Shown: positions 8,456 to 16,993 of the stretch, piece after piece | Position numbering within the stretch: position 1 is the first letter of the stretch | Layout of the letters: each line of letters starts with the position of its first letter | NCBI GenBank assembly: GCA_022447605.1 | Contig: JAKVBG010000004.1 | Coordinates: 1-64,000, forward strand | From: Mariniblastus sp. | Lineage (GTDB): Bacteria; Planctomycetota; Planctomycetia; Pirellulales; Pirellulaceae | Length of the DNA: 64,000 nt | Reading direction: 5' to 3' | Program-made: the position numbers and the translations under genes | The notes under the pieces: model-generated | What the model was told of the DNA's origin: nothing | Databases searched by the model: none | What the model saw: only the letters and a program-made list of their open reading frames with translations

Positions 8456-9403
8456 ATGTCCGAATATTTTGACCGGTCGGGACGGGACGATGTCTGGACC
8501 GGCGGGGTCAAGATGATCCCGGTCGAAACATCGTTTGGCACGTTTCGTGTCTGGACCAAGCGCACTGGCAACCACCCGGACAAAAAGCTGCTGTTGTTAC
8601 ATGGCGGGCCCGGCGCGACCCACGAGTATTTTGAATCGGCCGACAGCTATTTCCCTAACGAGTCGATCGAGTACTACTATTACGACCAACTCGGCTCTGG
8701 CAACAGTGATCCTTCGGAGAACGAGGAATTGTGGAGCATCGAGCACTACGTGGAAGAAGTGGAACAGGTCCGCACCGCGCTGGGACTGAGTGCCGACAAT
8801 TTTTTCCTGCTCGGCCACAGTTGGGGAGGCATCCTGGCCATCGAGTATGCCCTTAAATACCAACAGCACCTGAAGGGGCTGATCATCTCCAACATGGTTC
8901 CCTCGATCCCCGACTACATCGAGTACGCCAATACGGTCCTGGCCCCCCAGCTCGACCCGGACGTTTTGCAGGAGATCCGGTCATTGGAAGAGGCAGAGGA
9001 TTTCGACAACCCAAAATATCTGGAACTGATCACAGCACATTACTACCCCCGACATGTCCTGCGTCGACCTACCGACCAGTGGCCTGAACCGGTGAATCGC
9101 TGTTTCGCAAATTTGAATCATTCGATCTATGTTCATATGCAGGGGCCGAGTGAATTTGGCGTCGCGGGCAACGCCTCGCTGAAAAACTGGGACCGCAAAG
9201 CCGACCTGCCGACGATCCAGGTGCCCACACTCAGCATTGGCGCCCGGCATGACACGATGGACCCGCAACAGATGGAGTGGATGGCAGACGAACTACCCAA
9301 CGGGCGTTTCCTGCTCTGTCCCGAGGGCAGCCATATGGCCATGTACGACGACCAACAGGTTTATTATGACGGCATTGCCGAGTTCATTCATGGCGTTTCA
9401 TGA
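8456..9403 (+). CDS. Proline iminopeptidase (alpha/beta hydrolase, peptidase S33)
   Basis: 315 residues. It removes N-terminal proline, or other residues, from short peptides in the cytoplasm. Seen: the HGGPG oxyanion motif at 49-53, YYDQLGSGNSD at 75-85, and the nucleophile elbow GHSWGG with Ser122. The acid is probably the Asp in GARHDTMD, and the histidine lies in EGSHMAMYD near the C-terminus. GGAGA spacing before the ATG is good (GGAG, 8 nt). No signal peptide. Length and motif spacing fit proline iminopeptidases and tricorn-interacting factor F1. It follows the inhibitor-like gene by 65 bases in the same direction and may be co-transcribed. Confidence 0.93.
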   Translation: MSEYFDRSGRDDVWTGGVKMIPVETSFGTFRVWTKRTGNHPDKKLLLLHGGPGATHEYFESADSYFPNESIEYYYYDQLGSGNSDPSENEELWSIEHYVEEVEQVRTALGLSADNFFLLGHSWGGILAIEYALKYQQHLKGLIISNMVPSIPDYIEYANTVLAPQLDPDVLQEIRSLEEAEDFDNPKYLELITAHYYPRHVLRRPTDQWPEPVNRCFANLNHSIYVHMQGPSEFGVAGNASLKNWDRKADLPTIQVPTLSIGARHDTMDPQQMEWMADELPNGRFLLCPEGSHMAMYDDQQVYYDGIAEFIHGVS

Positions 9404-9710
9404 GTGGTTCGTCAGCCGTGTTCCGCCTGATCTCCCCTCCATTCACAATCAAGCAGAAGCGGGGTAACCCGCCCGGGAATCCAAGGAGACCACAACCGAA
9501 TGAAGACTGACGATCTGGGGATCCCGTTTGTCGGCGACAGCTATATCAACGGTTCGGGCGCCCGGCATGCGGGTCGTGCTGATGTGTGGCCTGAACGACA
9601 CGGCGCATATCGTCGGCCAGGTTGTGGCTTGCTTGACACGTCCATCCATCCCCGCCACCATGGAATCTCCCTGTTGGCCTTTCTGAAAAGACTGTGAAAC
9701 CGCTATTCGT
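9404..9710. other. 307-base gap with a doubtful 65-codon ORF
   Basis: ATG 9500 follows AAGGAG at a plausible distance and opens a 65-codon frame (MKTDDLGIPFVGDSYINGSG...) to TGA at 9695. After about 25 residues the translation becomes Arg/His-rich and unlike a real protein. An alternative frame from about 9565 reads more naturally (GMRVVLMCGLNDTAHIV...). This pattern would fit a decayed or frameshifted gene remnant, or a spurious ORF. I recognise no family. Confidence 0.3.
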
Positions 9711-11156
9711 ATGACAAACGAACCCCTTCCTTCCGATCCCATTTCCATTTCGACCGGTCAACGTATCGCCATCCTGATCGCGGCAGGGATGGCCCAATTC
9801 CTGGTATGCGTCGATTATTGGTCCGTTGCCATCGCCATGCCCGCCATGGCAGAAGATTTCGGCGTTCGCACCATCGACCTGCAGTGGGTGATCACCGGGT
9901 ACGTCCTGACATTCTCGGTGGTGCTGGGGATCGCCGGGCCGCTGGGAGATCGCTATGGCCGGAAAAAAATCCTGCTGATTGGCATCGCCATCTTTGGCCT
10001 GGTTTCCTTATGGGTCGGTGCGGCCCAATCGGCCAACTCAGTGATTGCCGCCCGCGTCGCGCTGGGAATCGGTGGAGGGTTGCTGCTCCCCTTGGCCGCC
10101 TCGGTGCTCGCCAATTGTACACCCTCGGATCAGATGCCCCGGTTCATGGCCCTGCTGACGGCCGTCACCGCACTGGGTGCCTCGACCGGCCCGGTGTTGG
10201 GAGGAATTCTGACCGACAGTTTTCTCGGCTGGCGCTGGATCTTCTATGTCAACATCCCGTTCTCCCTGCTGGCCTTTTTCATGGTCATGTTCTTAGCACG
10301 GGAATCGAGAGACCCACAAGCCCATGGTCGACTGGATGCCCTCGGAATTCTCCTGGTGATCGGCTCCCTCTCCCTGCTGTCATTGGGATTCGACCGCATT
10401 CCGCACTGGACTGTCGCGGCCTGGTCCTCCAGCTTGCTGGGGGGCTTCCTCTTCCTGGGCTTGTTCATTATCTGGGAATTGAAAGTTCAGAATCCGATCA
10501 TCGACCTGCGACTGATCAGCAACCGCGCCTTTACCGGTTATACCCTGGCCGGTTTGTTTTCGAACTCATGCTGGTGCATCCTGATCTTTACGACCACCCT
10601 TTTATTGCAGAAGGTAAGCAACCTGGATGCGCTGGACACCGGTCTGTACTTTCTGTTCCTCAGTGGAAGTGTCGTCGTCTCCAGTACGATTGCTGCCAAG
10701 ATTTCCGATCGAACTGGCAGTAAACCGCTGGTCGTCATTGCCCTGGCCCTGCAGGGCGGGGCTTTCCTGGCCCTGTGGTTTGATCATCAACTGGCATTCC
10801 TGGCCGCCTGCCTTGCCGTGTCCGGGATTGGCTGTGCCTGGGGCTGGTCCATGCCGCAGGCAGGCGCCATCCTCACCCTGCCAAGAGAGCGAGTCGGCTT
10901 GGCCAGCGGCTCCATCCTGACCGTCATGGTCATGGTCGCCAATCTGTTCGTCGTGATCAGCGCCACCATCATCGACGCCATGTCGGGAGCCAATGGCGAT
11001 GACTATGCCAGTGGAATCCAAGTCTCGTACCTGATAGGGGTCGGACTGGCGGTTGCCGGGTTGTTGGCGGTCGTGTTGATCTTACCGTCCAGGTTATCGA
11101 CGGAAGAGGAACACCCCTTGGAACCGGACCGTGCTCCCGCCCCCCGACAGGACTAA
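9711..11156 (+). CDS. MFS efflux permease, DHA2 (EmrB/QacA) type
   Basis: 481 residues with about 14 predicted membrane segments, the count typical of the DHA2 drug:H+ antiporter family. Seen: the loop 2-3 motif GPLGDRYGRKK (about 82-92), and the antiporter motif C region GASTGPVLGGILTDSFLGW in segment 5, followed by WRWIFYVNIP. It has no strong ribosome binding site before ATG 9711. It likely exports a hydrophobic or toxic compound; the substrate is unknown. It heads a run of three co-directional transporters upstream of the dimethylglycine dehydrogenase-like gene. Confidence 0.92.
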   Translation: MTNEPLPSDPISISTGQRIAILIAAGMAQFLVCVDYWSVAIAMPAMAEDFGVRTIDLQWVITGYVLTFSVVLGIAGPLGDRYGRKKILLIGIAIFGLVSLWVGAAQSANSVIAARVALGIGGGLLLPLAASVLANCTPSDQMPRFMALLTAVTALGASTGPVLGGILTDSFLGWRWIFYVNIPFSLLAFFMVMFLARESRDPQAHGRLDALGILLVIGSLSLLSLGFDRIPHWTVAAWSSSLLGGFLFLGLFIIWELKVQNPIIDLRLISNRAFTGYTLAGLFSNSCWCILIFTTTLLLQKVSNLDALDTGLYFLFLSGSVVVSSTIAAKISDRTGSKPLVVIALALQGGAFLALWFDHQLAFLAACLAVSGIGCAWGWSMPQAGAILTLPRERVGLASGSILTVMVMVANLFVVISATIIDAMSGANGDDYASGIQVSYLIGVGLAVAGLLAVVLILPSRLSTEEEHPLEPDRAPAPRQD

Positions 11157-11380
11157 CGACGGGAAATTCACAGGCTACGCGGGTTGCATCACGTTGGTTG
11201 ACACCGCACCCAATCAGCGCCAATATGTAGACCGCTGCCCAGCCAGGGCAAAACCGTTCTCGGCAGGATGCGAGTGGTGGGAGCAACCATCTCACTATGG
11301 ATCTGGTGAGGAAGGCAGGCCCGATACGCCGTCGGCAGACGACCCCATGTTTTTTCCCGGCTGCCCAACAGGATTGATTC

Positions 11381-12805
11381 GTGAACCCGGAAAACGGAAA
11401 ACCTGACAAAACTCTGGGGCCGATGCTGTTGGTGGCCATGAACGCCTCGGTCATCGTGGGCCTGGAAGGGCTGCCGGACATGGCCCTCTACGGCGTTCCA
11501 TTGATTTGCCTGTTCCTGGTGGGTGCGGTCACCTTCCTGATCCCCGTCGGTTTGATCTCCAGCGAACTGGCAGTCGGTTGGCCGGGAGGCGGGGGTGTCT
11601 ACGGCTGGGTGGACTCGGCCTTTGGTCGACGGCCTGCCGTGTTGGCGGTCTGGTGTCAGTGGGTTCAGATCCTGGTCTGGTATCCAACGGCCCTTTCGTT
11701 TGGTGCGGCCACCTTTGCCTATATCTTTGAACCAAAGCTGGCGGAAAACCCCGTGTTTATCATGGTCGTCGTGCTGGCGATTTTCTGGACCGTCACCTTG
11801 ATGAATTTTCGAGGTTTGAAGACGAGTGGAATCGTGGCAACCATCGGGCTGGTGCTGGGTACGATTTTGCCCACCCTGCTGGTGATACTGTTCGCAGCCA
11901 TCTGGCTGATCAACGACCATCCGATCGCTATCCCGGAAGAGAACCGGGGGTTTTTTCCCAAGCTGGAAGGGATCCGCGGGCTGGCAATTGCGGCCGGCAT
12001 GATCACCTTTTACTCGGGGCTCGAAGTGAACGCCGTTCACGGTTCGCGCATCAATCGACCCCGCAAGAGTATCCCGTTTGCGATGGTCCTCTCGGCAGCC
12101 ATCGTCCTGGGAGTCTACATCTTTGGCTCCCTGGGGATCGCCTTTATTTTGACTCCCGAACAGATAAGAACGGACCTGAATGTTGGCCCGATGGAAATGT
12201 TCCGGGTGTTTCTCGAAACCCATGGACTCGGCCTGCTGTCACCGATCCTGGCGGCCTGCGTCTGCATCGGGGTGCTGGGACACATCTCCACCTGGGTCAT
12301 TGGGCCAACGGAGGCAATTCGCAGGGCCGCCCGGCGCAGGGACTTACCCGCTATTTTTGGCAAGACAAATCAACACGGGGTGCCGACTCCCCTGCTATTG
12401 ATCCAGGCCGTCGTGGTCACGGCCATGACACTCCCTTTCCTGTTTCTCAAGGATGTTTCCACCGCTTTCCTGATCCTGACGGCCCTCTCGGGAACCGTTT
12501 ACCTGGTGATGTACATCATGATGTTTGCTGCCGCGATCAGGCTCAGGTACTCGAAGCCGAATATTGAACGACACTTCGAAGTACCGGGCGGGATGATCGG
12601 GATCTGGAGCATTGGCGGAGTCGGCATCTTGATCAGCCTGATCGCCCTGTTACTCTCGTTCATTCCACCGGAGGTTGACCAGGTCGATGTCGGAAATCCG
12701 TATCTGTACGTCGGCTTGGTGACCGGCATATTCCTGGTCATTCTTTTGATCGGCCTGCTGATCCCGATGCACCCGGAAAGGTTACCCGACGAAGAGGACG
12801 AATGA
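11381..12805 (+). CDS. APC-superfamily amino acid permease
   Basis: 474 residues from a GTG start with AGGA upstream. About 12 membrane segments are visible. The first contains AMNASVIVGLEGLPDMALYG, matching the unwound helix 1 of APC transporters. Segment 2 has ELAVGWPGGGGVYGWVDSAFG, the family's PGxGGxYxW-type signature. Overall it resembles the glutamate:GABA antiporter and YjeM-like branch. It imports or exchanges an amino acid or amine. The nearby dimethylglycine/sarcosine dehydrogenase-like gene suggests, as inference only, a methylated amine substrate. 224 bases separate it from the preceding permease gene. Confidence 0.9.
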   Translation: MNPENGKPDKTLGPMLLVAMNASVIVGLEGLPDMALYGVPLICLFLVGAVTFLIPVGLISSELAVGWPGGGGVYGWVDSAFGRRPAVLAVWCQWVQILVWYPTALSFGAATFAYIFEPKLAENPVFIMVVVLAIFWTVTLMNFRGLKTSGIVATIGLVLGTILPTLLVILFAAIWLINDHPIAIPEENRGFFPKLEGIRGLAIAAGMITFYSGLEVNAVHGSRINRPRKSIPFAMVLSAAIVLGVYIFGSLGIAFILTPEQIRTDLNVGPMEMFRVFLETHGLGLLSPILAACVCIGVLGHISTWVIGPTEAIRRAARRRDLPAIFGKTNQHGVPTPLLLIQAVVVTAMTLPFLFLKDVSTAFLILTALSGTVYLVMYIMMFAAAIRLRYSKPNIERHFEVPGGMIGIWSIGGVGILISLIALLLSFIPPEVDQVDVGNPYLYVGLVTGIFLVILLIGLLIPMHPERLPDEEDE

Positions 12806-12919
12806 TACCGAGACCGACGTTGTAGATTTGGAAATAAAACCGACCTGGAGTTCCAGACGAATCGCAGATCCCTGTACTGCAAAATCCCGCGAACCGAACT
12901 CCCTTCTGGCCATCGACTC

Positions 12920-14251
12920 ATGAACAAGATCTGTCCAAGTGAAAAGGCAAAGCGTTACTACTGGTTCACCGTTTTACCATTCCAGTCACTCTGCCTGACC
13001 GTGTTTGCCGGACCACTCTACGGCTTCAATGCGCTGGTCATTCCATTCAACCAGGTTTTTTCCCCTTCCAATATCAACAATGGATTTGCCGGGACCATCA
13101 TTGGCGGGAGCATTTTTCTGTCGATCGGTTTGGGCGGGTTAATGCACAACCGGCTGTTGCGACTGTTTGGCAAGAGGCCTCTGTTCATTGTCTCCGCCCT
13201 CTCGTTTATCCTCAGTTTTGGCCTGGCCGCCATCGCCTGTCACCTGAAAAACTACTGGCTACTCCTGTTTGGATTTGCCGTTCCCACGGGCATCTGTATC
13301 GCCAATCTTTTTTTTATCGGCATCGTCTACCTGGTCGCCTGGGGGCAACACGCCGGGCGCGTTGGCCTGTCGACCGGGGTGACAGGGATGTTGTTTGGGT
13401 TTTGGGGCGCCGTCTACAGTGTCGTCGGCCCCTACTTCCAGGGCCATTTCGGTTTTACCTGGATGTTGATTCTGTCCGGCTTGGGGGTCGCCTTGATCGT
13501 CATGACGGCCCTGTTGTTCATGCAACAACCCCCCGAATCCACAAACAGTGAGGCCGAGGCGCGAGAGCAGCAGGTACCGCTGCTGGCCTTTCGGGACATC
13601 GTCCGCACCCCTTCCTTCTGGGTTTTCGGGATTTTCTTTTTCCTGTTCCTCGCACCCGGCTTTGGATTCAAGTTGATTGTTGCCGCGCTCAGCGATGAGG
13701 TTTTCCGGACCACGGACTTTGTCGCTTCGTTGATGGCCGCCTCCTTCCTGGTCTGTTACGGTGCCTCGCGACTGGGTTTTGGAATATTGTCCGACCGGCT
13801 TCCCCTCAAGCCGATGTTCCTGATTTTCTCCCTGGTTCAAGTGGTGGCCCTGTTGGCAGGCGCCATCTCGTTGCCCTACCTCAAGGGGGTCGTTTTATTT
13901 ACGATCCTGATGTGTTTGACTGGAACGATGTTCGCCGGTGGCAAATGCCTCTGGGCGGTGACCATGGTCAGGATGTTTGGCCACAAGAACTATCACACGC
14001 CGATGATGTTGACACAGCCATTTGTCGGCATAGCCGGTTTCCTGGGCCCATTGACGTTGACCTGGGCGTTGCGAGCGCCGGATGTCAAGTTCTCGGTGAG
14101 CTGTTGGCTGTATGCGTCTGCCGCTGCCCTGGCCGTCGCCACCGTCCTGTTTCACATGCTGCGCCGGTTTGATTACGAAAAATTCAATCATCGCCAATCG
14201 CAAGGACTCGAATTGAGCCTGCGGGCCAAGACCGAGTTCGACCGGTTTTAA
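12920..14251 (+). CDS. MFS transporter, oxalate/formate antiporter (OFA)-like
   Basis: 443 residues with about 12 membrane segments and a central cytoplasmic loop (about 198-225, rich in E and Q). Helices 1-2 carry FAGPLYGFNALVIPF, and the segment 4-5 region reads GQHAGRVGLSTGVTGMLFGFWG, as in OFA-type monocarboxylate carriers. Usually such proteins exchange small carboxylates. The stop codon lies inside a 14-bp tandem duplication (14240-14267). Confidence 0.85.
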   Translation: MNKICPSEKAKRYYWFTVLPFQSLCLTVFAGPLYGFNALVIPFNQVFSPSNINNGFAGTIIGGSIFLSIGLGGLMHNRLLRLFGKRPLFIVSALSFILSFGLAAIACHLKNYWLLLFGFAVPTGICIANLFFIGIVYLVAWGQHAGRVGLSTGVTGMLFGFWGAVYSVVGPYFQGHFGFTWMLILSGLGVALIVMTALLFMQQPPESTNSEAEAREQQVPLLAFRDIVRTPSFWVFGIFFFLFLAPGFGFKLIVAALSDEVFRTTDFVASLMAASFLVCYGASRLGFGILSDRLPLKPMFLIFSLVQVVALLAGAISLPYLKGVVLFTILMCLTGTMFAGGKCLWAVTMVRMFGHKNYHTPMMLTQPFVGIAGFLGPLTLTWALRAPDVKFSVSCWLYASAAALAVATVLFHMLRRFDYEKFNHRQSQGLELSLRAKTEFDRF

Positions 14252-14267
14252 ACGACCGGTTTTAAAC
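14240..14267 (+). repeat. 14-bp tandem duplication over the stop codon
   Basis: GACCGGTTTTAAAC occurs twice in succession (14240-14253 and 14254-14267), followed by another GACC. The first copy contains the stop codon TAA of the OFA-type transporter; the second lies just beyond it. This looks like a replication-slippage duplication. Confidence 0.9.
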
Positions 14268-14302
14268 GACCGATGAGTGGCGTCTCATCCCTGGAAAACG
14301 GG

Positions 14303-16753
14303 CTAGGCCAGGATCTTCTCCCGCTTCGCATCGTAGGGGGCCATAAGATAAGGCTTGGCCGGACATCGCTCCCCGGCCACATCAATCTCGTATTGACCTG
14401 TCAGGACAAATTCTCGGGTGATCGGCTCCTTGGACCGGACGTAACCGAGCGCCACCGCGGCACCGAGCGAGTGTCCGTAGGCCGCCGAGGAAAGGTAGCC
14501 CACACACTCACCATCTCGATAGATCGGCTCGTCGTGCCACAGCACCGGTTCCGGATCTTTTAGGACAAAACTGGTCATCCGCTTGAAGACTCCGCTGTCC
14601 CGCTGTCGCAACAGGGCATCGCGACCGATGAACGGGACTGGCTTGTCCCAGGCGACCGCAAAGGAAAGCCCGGCCTCCAGCGGCGTATCATCCGGGGAAA
14701 TGTCCGCGCCCCAGGCCCGGTACCCTTTCTCCAGGCGCAACGAGTTGATCGCGTAGTGCCCCGCATCTTCCAGCCCCAGGTCCCGGCCCGCCTGCTGAAT
14801 CGCATCGTAGACCTGGACAGCCCCCGCGACCGATACATGCAACTCCCAGCCAAGTTCACCCACATAGGTCACCCGCGCCGCCAGGACTTCGACTTCGCCG
14901 ATCTGTAATTTCCGCGCAGTTCCAAAAGGGAAATCTGCCAGGTCTTCCCCGACCACCCGTGAGAGCAACTCCCGAGAGCCGGGTCCCATCAACCCAAGCA
15001 CAGAAAACTGCTCAGTCATATCTTGCAGTGTCACCTGCTCCCCCGATTCCCTATGGCGAGTGATCCAGTGAGCGTCCCGGACGCGCTGGGCCGAGGGCGA
15101 GATGACATAAAACAGGTCTTCGGTTTGGCGGATCACGGTCAGGTCCGATTCGAACGTTCCCCGTTCATTGAACATCCCAGTGTAGACCACTTTGCCCGTC
15201 GGCACGTCGATCTCGTTACCGCATAGTCGCTGTAGCAGGGAGAGTGCGTCGCGTCCCTGCAGGTAGTACTTGGAAAACGAGGTCTGGTCAAAGATGGCAA
15301 CCTGCTGCCGCGCCGCCAGATGCTCGGTGCGGTGGTCGGCAAACCAGTTCTGGCGGCCAAAGGAGTACTCCACCTGCGCCTGGCCATCTCCTCGGGCAAA
15401 CCAGTTCGGTCGTTCCAGTCCCATCTTGTTGCCAAAGCAGGCACCCCGTGCCGCCAGGCGGTCGTGGAGTGGAGAAAGGCGACGATTTCTACCGGTGGCA
15501 AATTCCCGGTTGGGCCAAGCCAACTGGTAATGCAAGCCAAGCACCTCCCCCACCCGGTCCTTGAGAAATTCCCGGTCGTTCTGGGGTGCCGCAAAGCGGC
15601 GAACATCGACGGTCCACAAATCGAACGGTGGTTCACCGGCAGACATCCAATCCGCCAGTACTTTGCCAGCCCCGCCGGAACAGGCAATCCCGGCCGAGTT
15701 GAAGCCCGCCGCCACATACAGGTGATTCAACTCCGGCGTCTCTCCCAACAGGAATTGGTTGTCCGGGGTAAAGCTCTCCGGTCCATTGACGAACCTCTCA
15801 AAGCCGATCTCCTGGAGACCGGGCAGGCGATGGTAACCCTCCGCTACAGGTTCTTCGAACTTCTCCCAATCATCTTCCAGCAGCTGGAAACTGAAATCGG
15901 CCGGGATCGGGTCGACATTCCACGGCTTGGTGTACGCCTGAAAGGCACCCAGCAGTACCTGGTTCCCCTCTCCCCGCCAGTAAATCGTACCATCAGGATC
16001 CCGGCAACACGGCATCTCGTCCCAGGCACCCGGTAGTGGATTGGAAACGGCGTAATGGTGTTCGACCGGGTACAGGGGGAGCGTCACGCCCGCCTCGAGA
16101 CCGATCTGCCGCGTCCACATCCCTCCACAGAGAACGACATACTCCGACTCGACCGGACCTTGATCGGTCACCACGCCCGATACCCGCCCTCTTTCCTGCA
16201 GCAACGACGAAACACGGATCCCCTCGACAATATTGACTCCCATCTGCCGCGCGCCCTGGGCCAGGGAGAGAGTCGTTTGCTCAGGCTGGACTTTTCCATC
16301 TCCCGGCAACCAGGCCGCTCCCAGCAGATCGTCCGACCTCATGATGGGACATTTCTCGAGTGCGGTCTGAGCATCGATCATGTGGGCCTCGGCACCCAGG
16401 TATTCGGCCATGGCAACGCTCCTCCGCAGCTGGACCATCCGCTCTTCACATCGTGCCACGATCAGCGAGCCGACCTGTTTCCAGCCGGTTGAAACACCGG
16501 TCTCCTGTTCGAGGGTCGAGTAGAGATCGACACTGTACTGGTTGATCTTGGTCATGCTGCTGGAGGTGCGCAGTCGGCCGACCATACCCGCCGCATGCCA
16601 ACTGGTACCCCCCGCCAGGCGCCCCTGCTCCAACAACACGATGTCGTTCCAACCCAGTTTGGCCAGGTGATAGGCAACACTGCACCCGGCAATCCCGCCA
16701 CCCACAATCACGACTCGGGCGCGATCGGGCAATCCACGGTCTGGTTCCGACAC
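14303..16753 (-). CDS. Dimethylglycine/sarcosine dehydrogenase-like FAD oxidoreductase fused to GcvT domain
   Basis: 816 residues. The N-terminal half (about 13-385) is a DAO-type FAD domain with GGGIAG at 18-23 and the SWHAAG motif; His53 corresponds to the histidine that binds FAD covalently in dimethylglycine dehydrogenase. The C-terminal half (about 440-800) is a GcvT/aminomethyltransferase domain, which in this family passes the removed one-carbon unit to tetrahydrofolate. GTG 16753 is supported by AAGGAG seven bases upstream. The likely reaction is oxidative demethylation of dimethylglycine or sarcosine, but related enzymes act on other N-methyl compounds. It is convergent with the permease genes. 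Confidence 0.9.
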   Translation of the reverse strand: MSEPDRGLPDRARVVIVGGGIAGCSVAYHLAKLGWNDIVLLEQGRLAGGTSWHAAGMVGRLRTSSSMTKINQYSVDLYSTLEQETGVSTGWKQVGSLIVARCEERMVQLRRSVAMAEYLGAEAHMIDAQTALEKCPIMRSDDLLGAAWLPGDGKVQPEQTTLSLAQGARQMGVNIVEGIRVSSLLQERGRVSGVVTDQGPVESEYVVLCGGMWTRQIGLEAGVTLPLYPVEHHYAVSNPLPGAWDEMPCCRDPDGTIYWRGEGNQVLLGAFQAYTKPWNVDPIPADFSFQLLEDDWEKFEEPVAEGYHRLPGLQEIGFERFVNGPESFTPDNQFLLGETPELNHLYVAAGFNSAGIACSGGAGKVLADWMSAGEPPFDLWTVDVRRFAAPQNDREFLKDRVGEVLGLHYQLAWPNREFATGRNRRLSPLHDRLAARGACFGNKMGLERPNWFARGDGQAQVEYSFGRQNWFADHRTEHLAARQQVAIFDQTSFSKYYLQGRDALSLLQRLCGNEIDVPTGKVVYTGMFNERGTFESDLTVIRQTEDLFYVISPSAQRVRDAHWITRHRESGEQVTLQDMTEQFSVLGLMGPGSRELLSRVVGEDLADFPFGTARKLQIGEVEVLAARVTYVGELGWELHVSVAGAVQVYDAIQQAGRDLGLEDAGHYAINSLRLEKGYRAWGADISPDDTPLEAGLSFAVAWDKPVPFIGRDALLRQRDSGVFKRMTSFVLKDPEPVLWHDEPIYRDGECVGYLSSAAYGHSLGAAVALGYVRSKEPITREFVLTGQYEIDVAGERCPAKPYLMAPYDAKREKILA

Positions 16754-16993
16754 GGCGCAGCTCCTTGTTTACGGACAACCTTTGAGACTCAGTTTCCCAG
16801 AAGAACCAGAGTAGCGTAGATATCGATCAGGTCTACCAGACGGAGCATAAATTCAGTCTGCAACGATCGCATTTCCTCACCCCTTGCCGACGGAGAGAGA
16901 TCGTACTCGCAAAGAATGCGACCGCTTCAAGATTCAAGAAATGACTCCGACTGCAAGCGACTCCAACCGTCGCTATGGCCACCCAGGTCGGTG

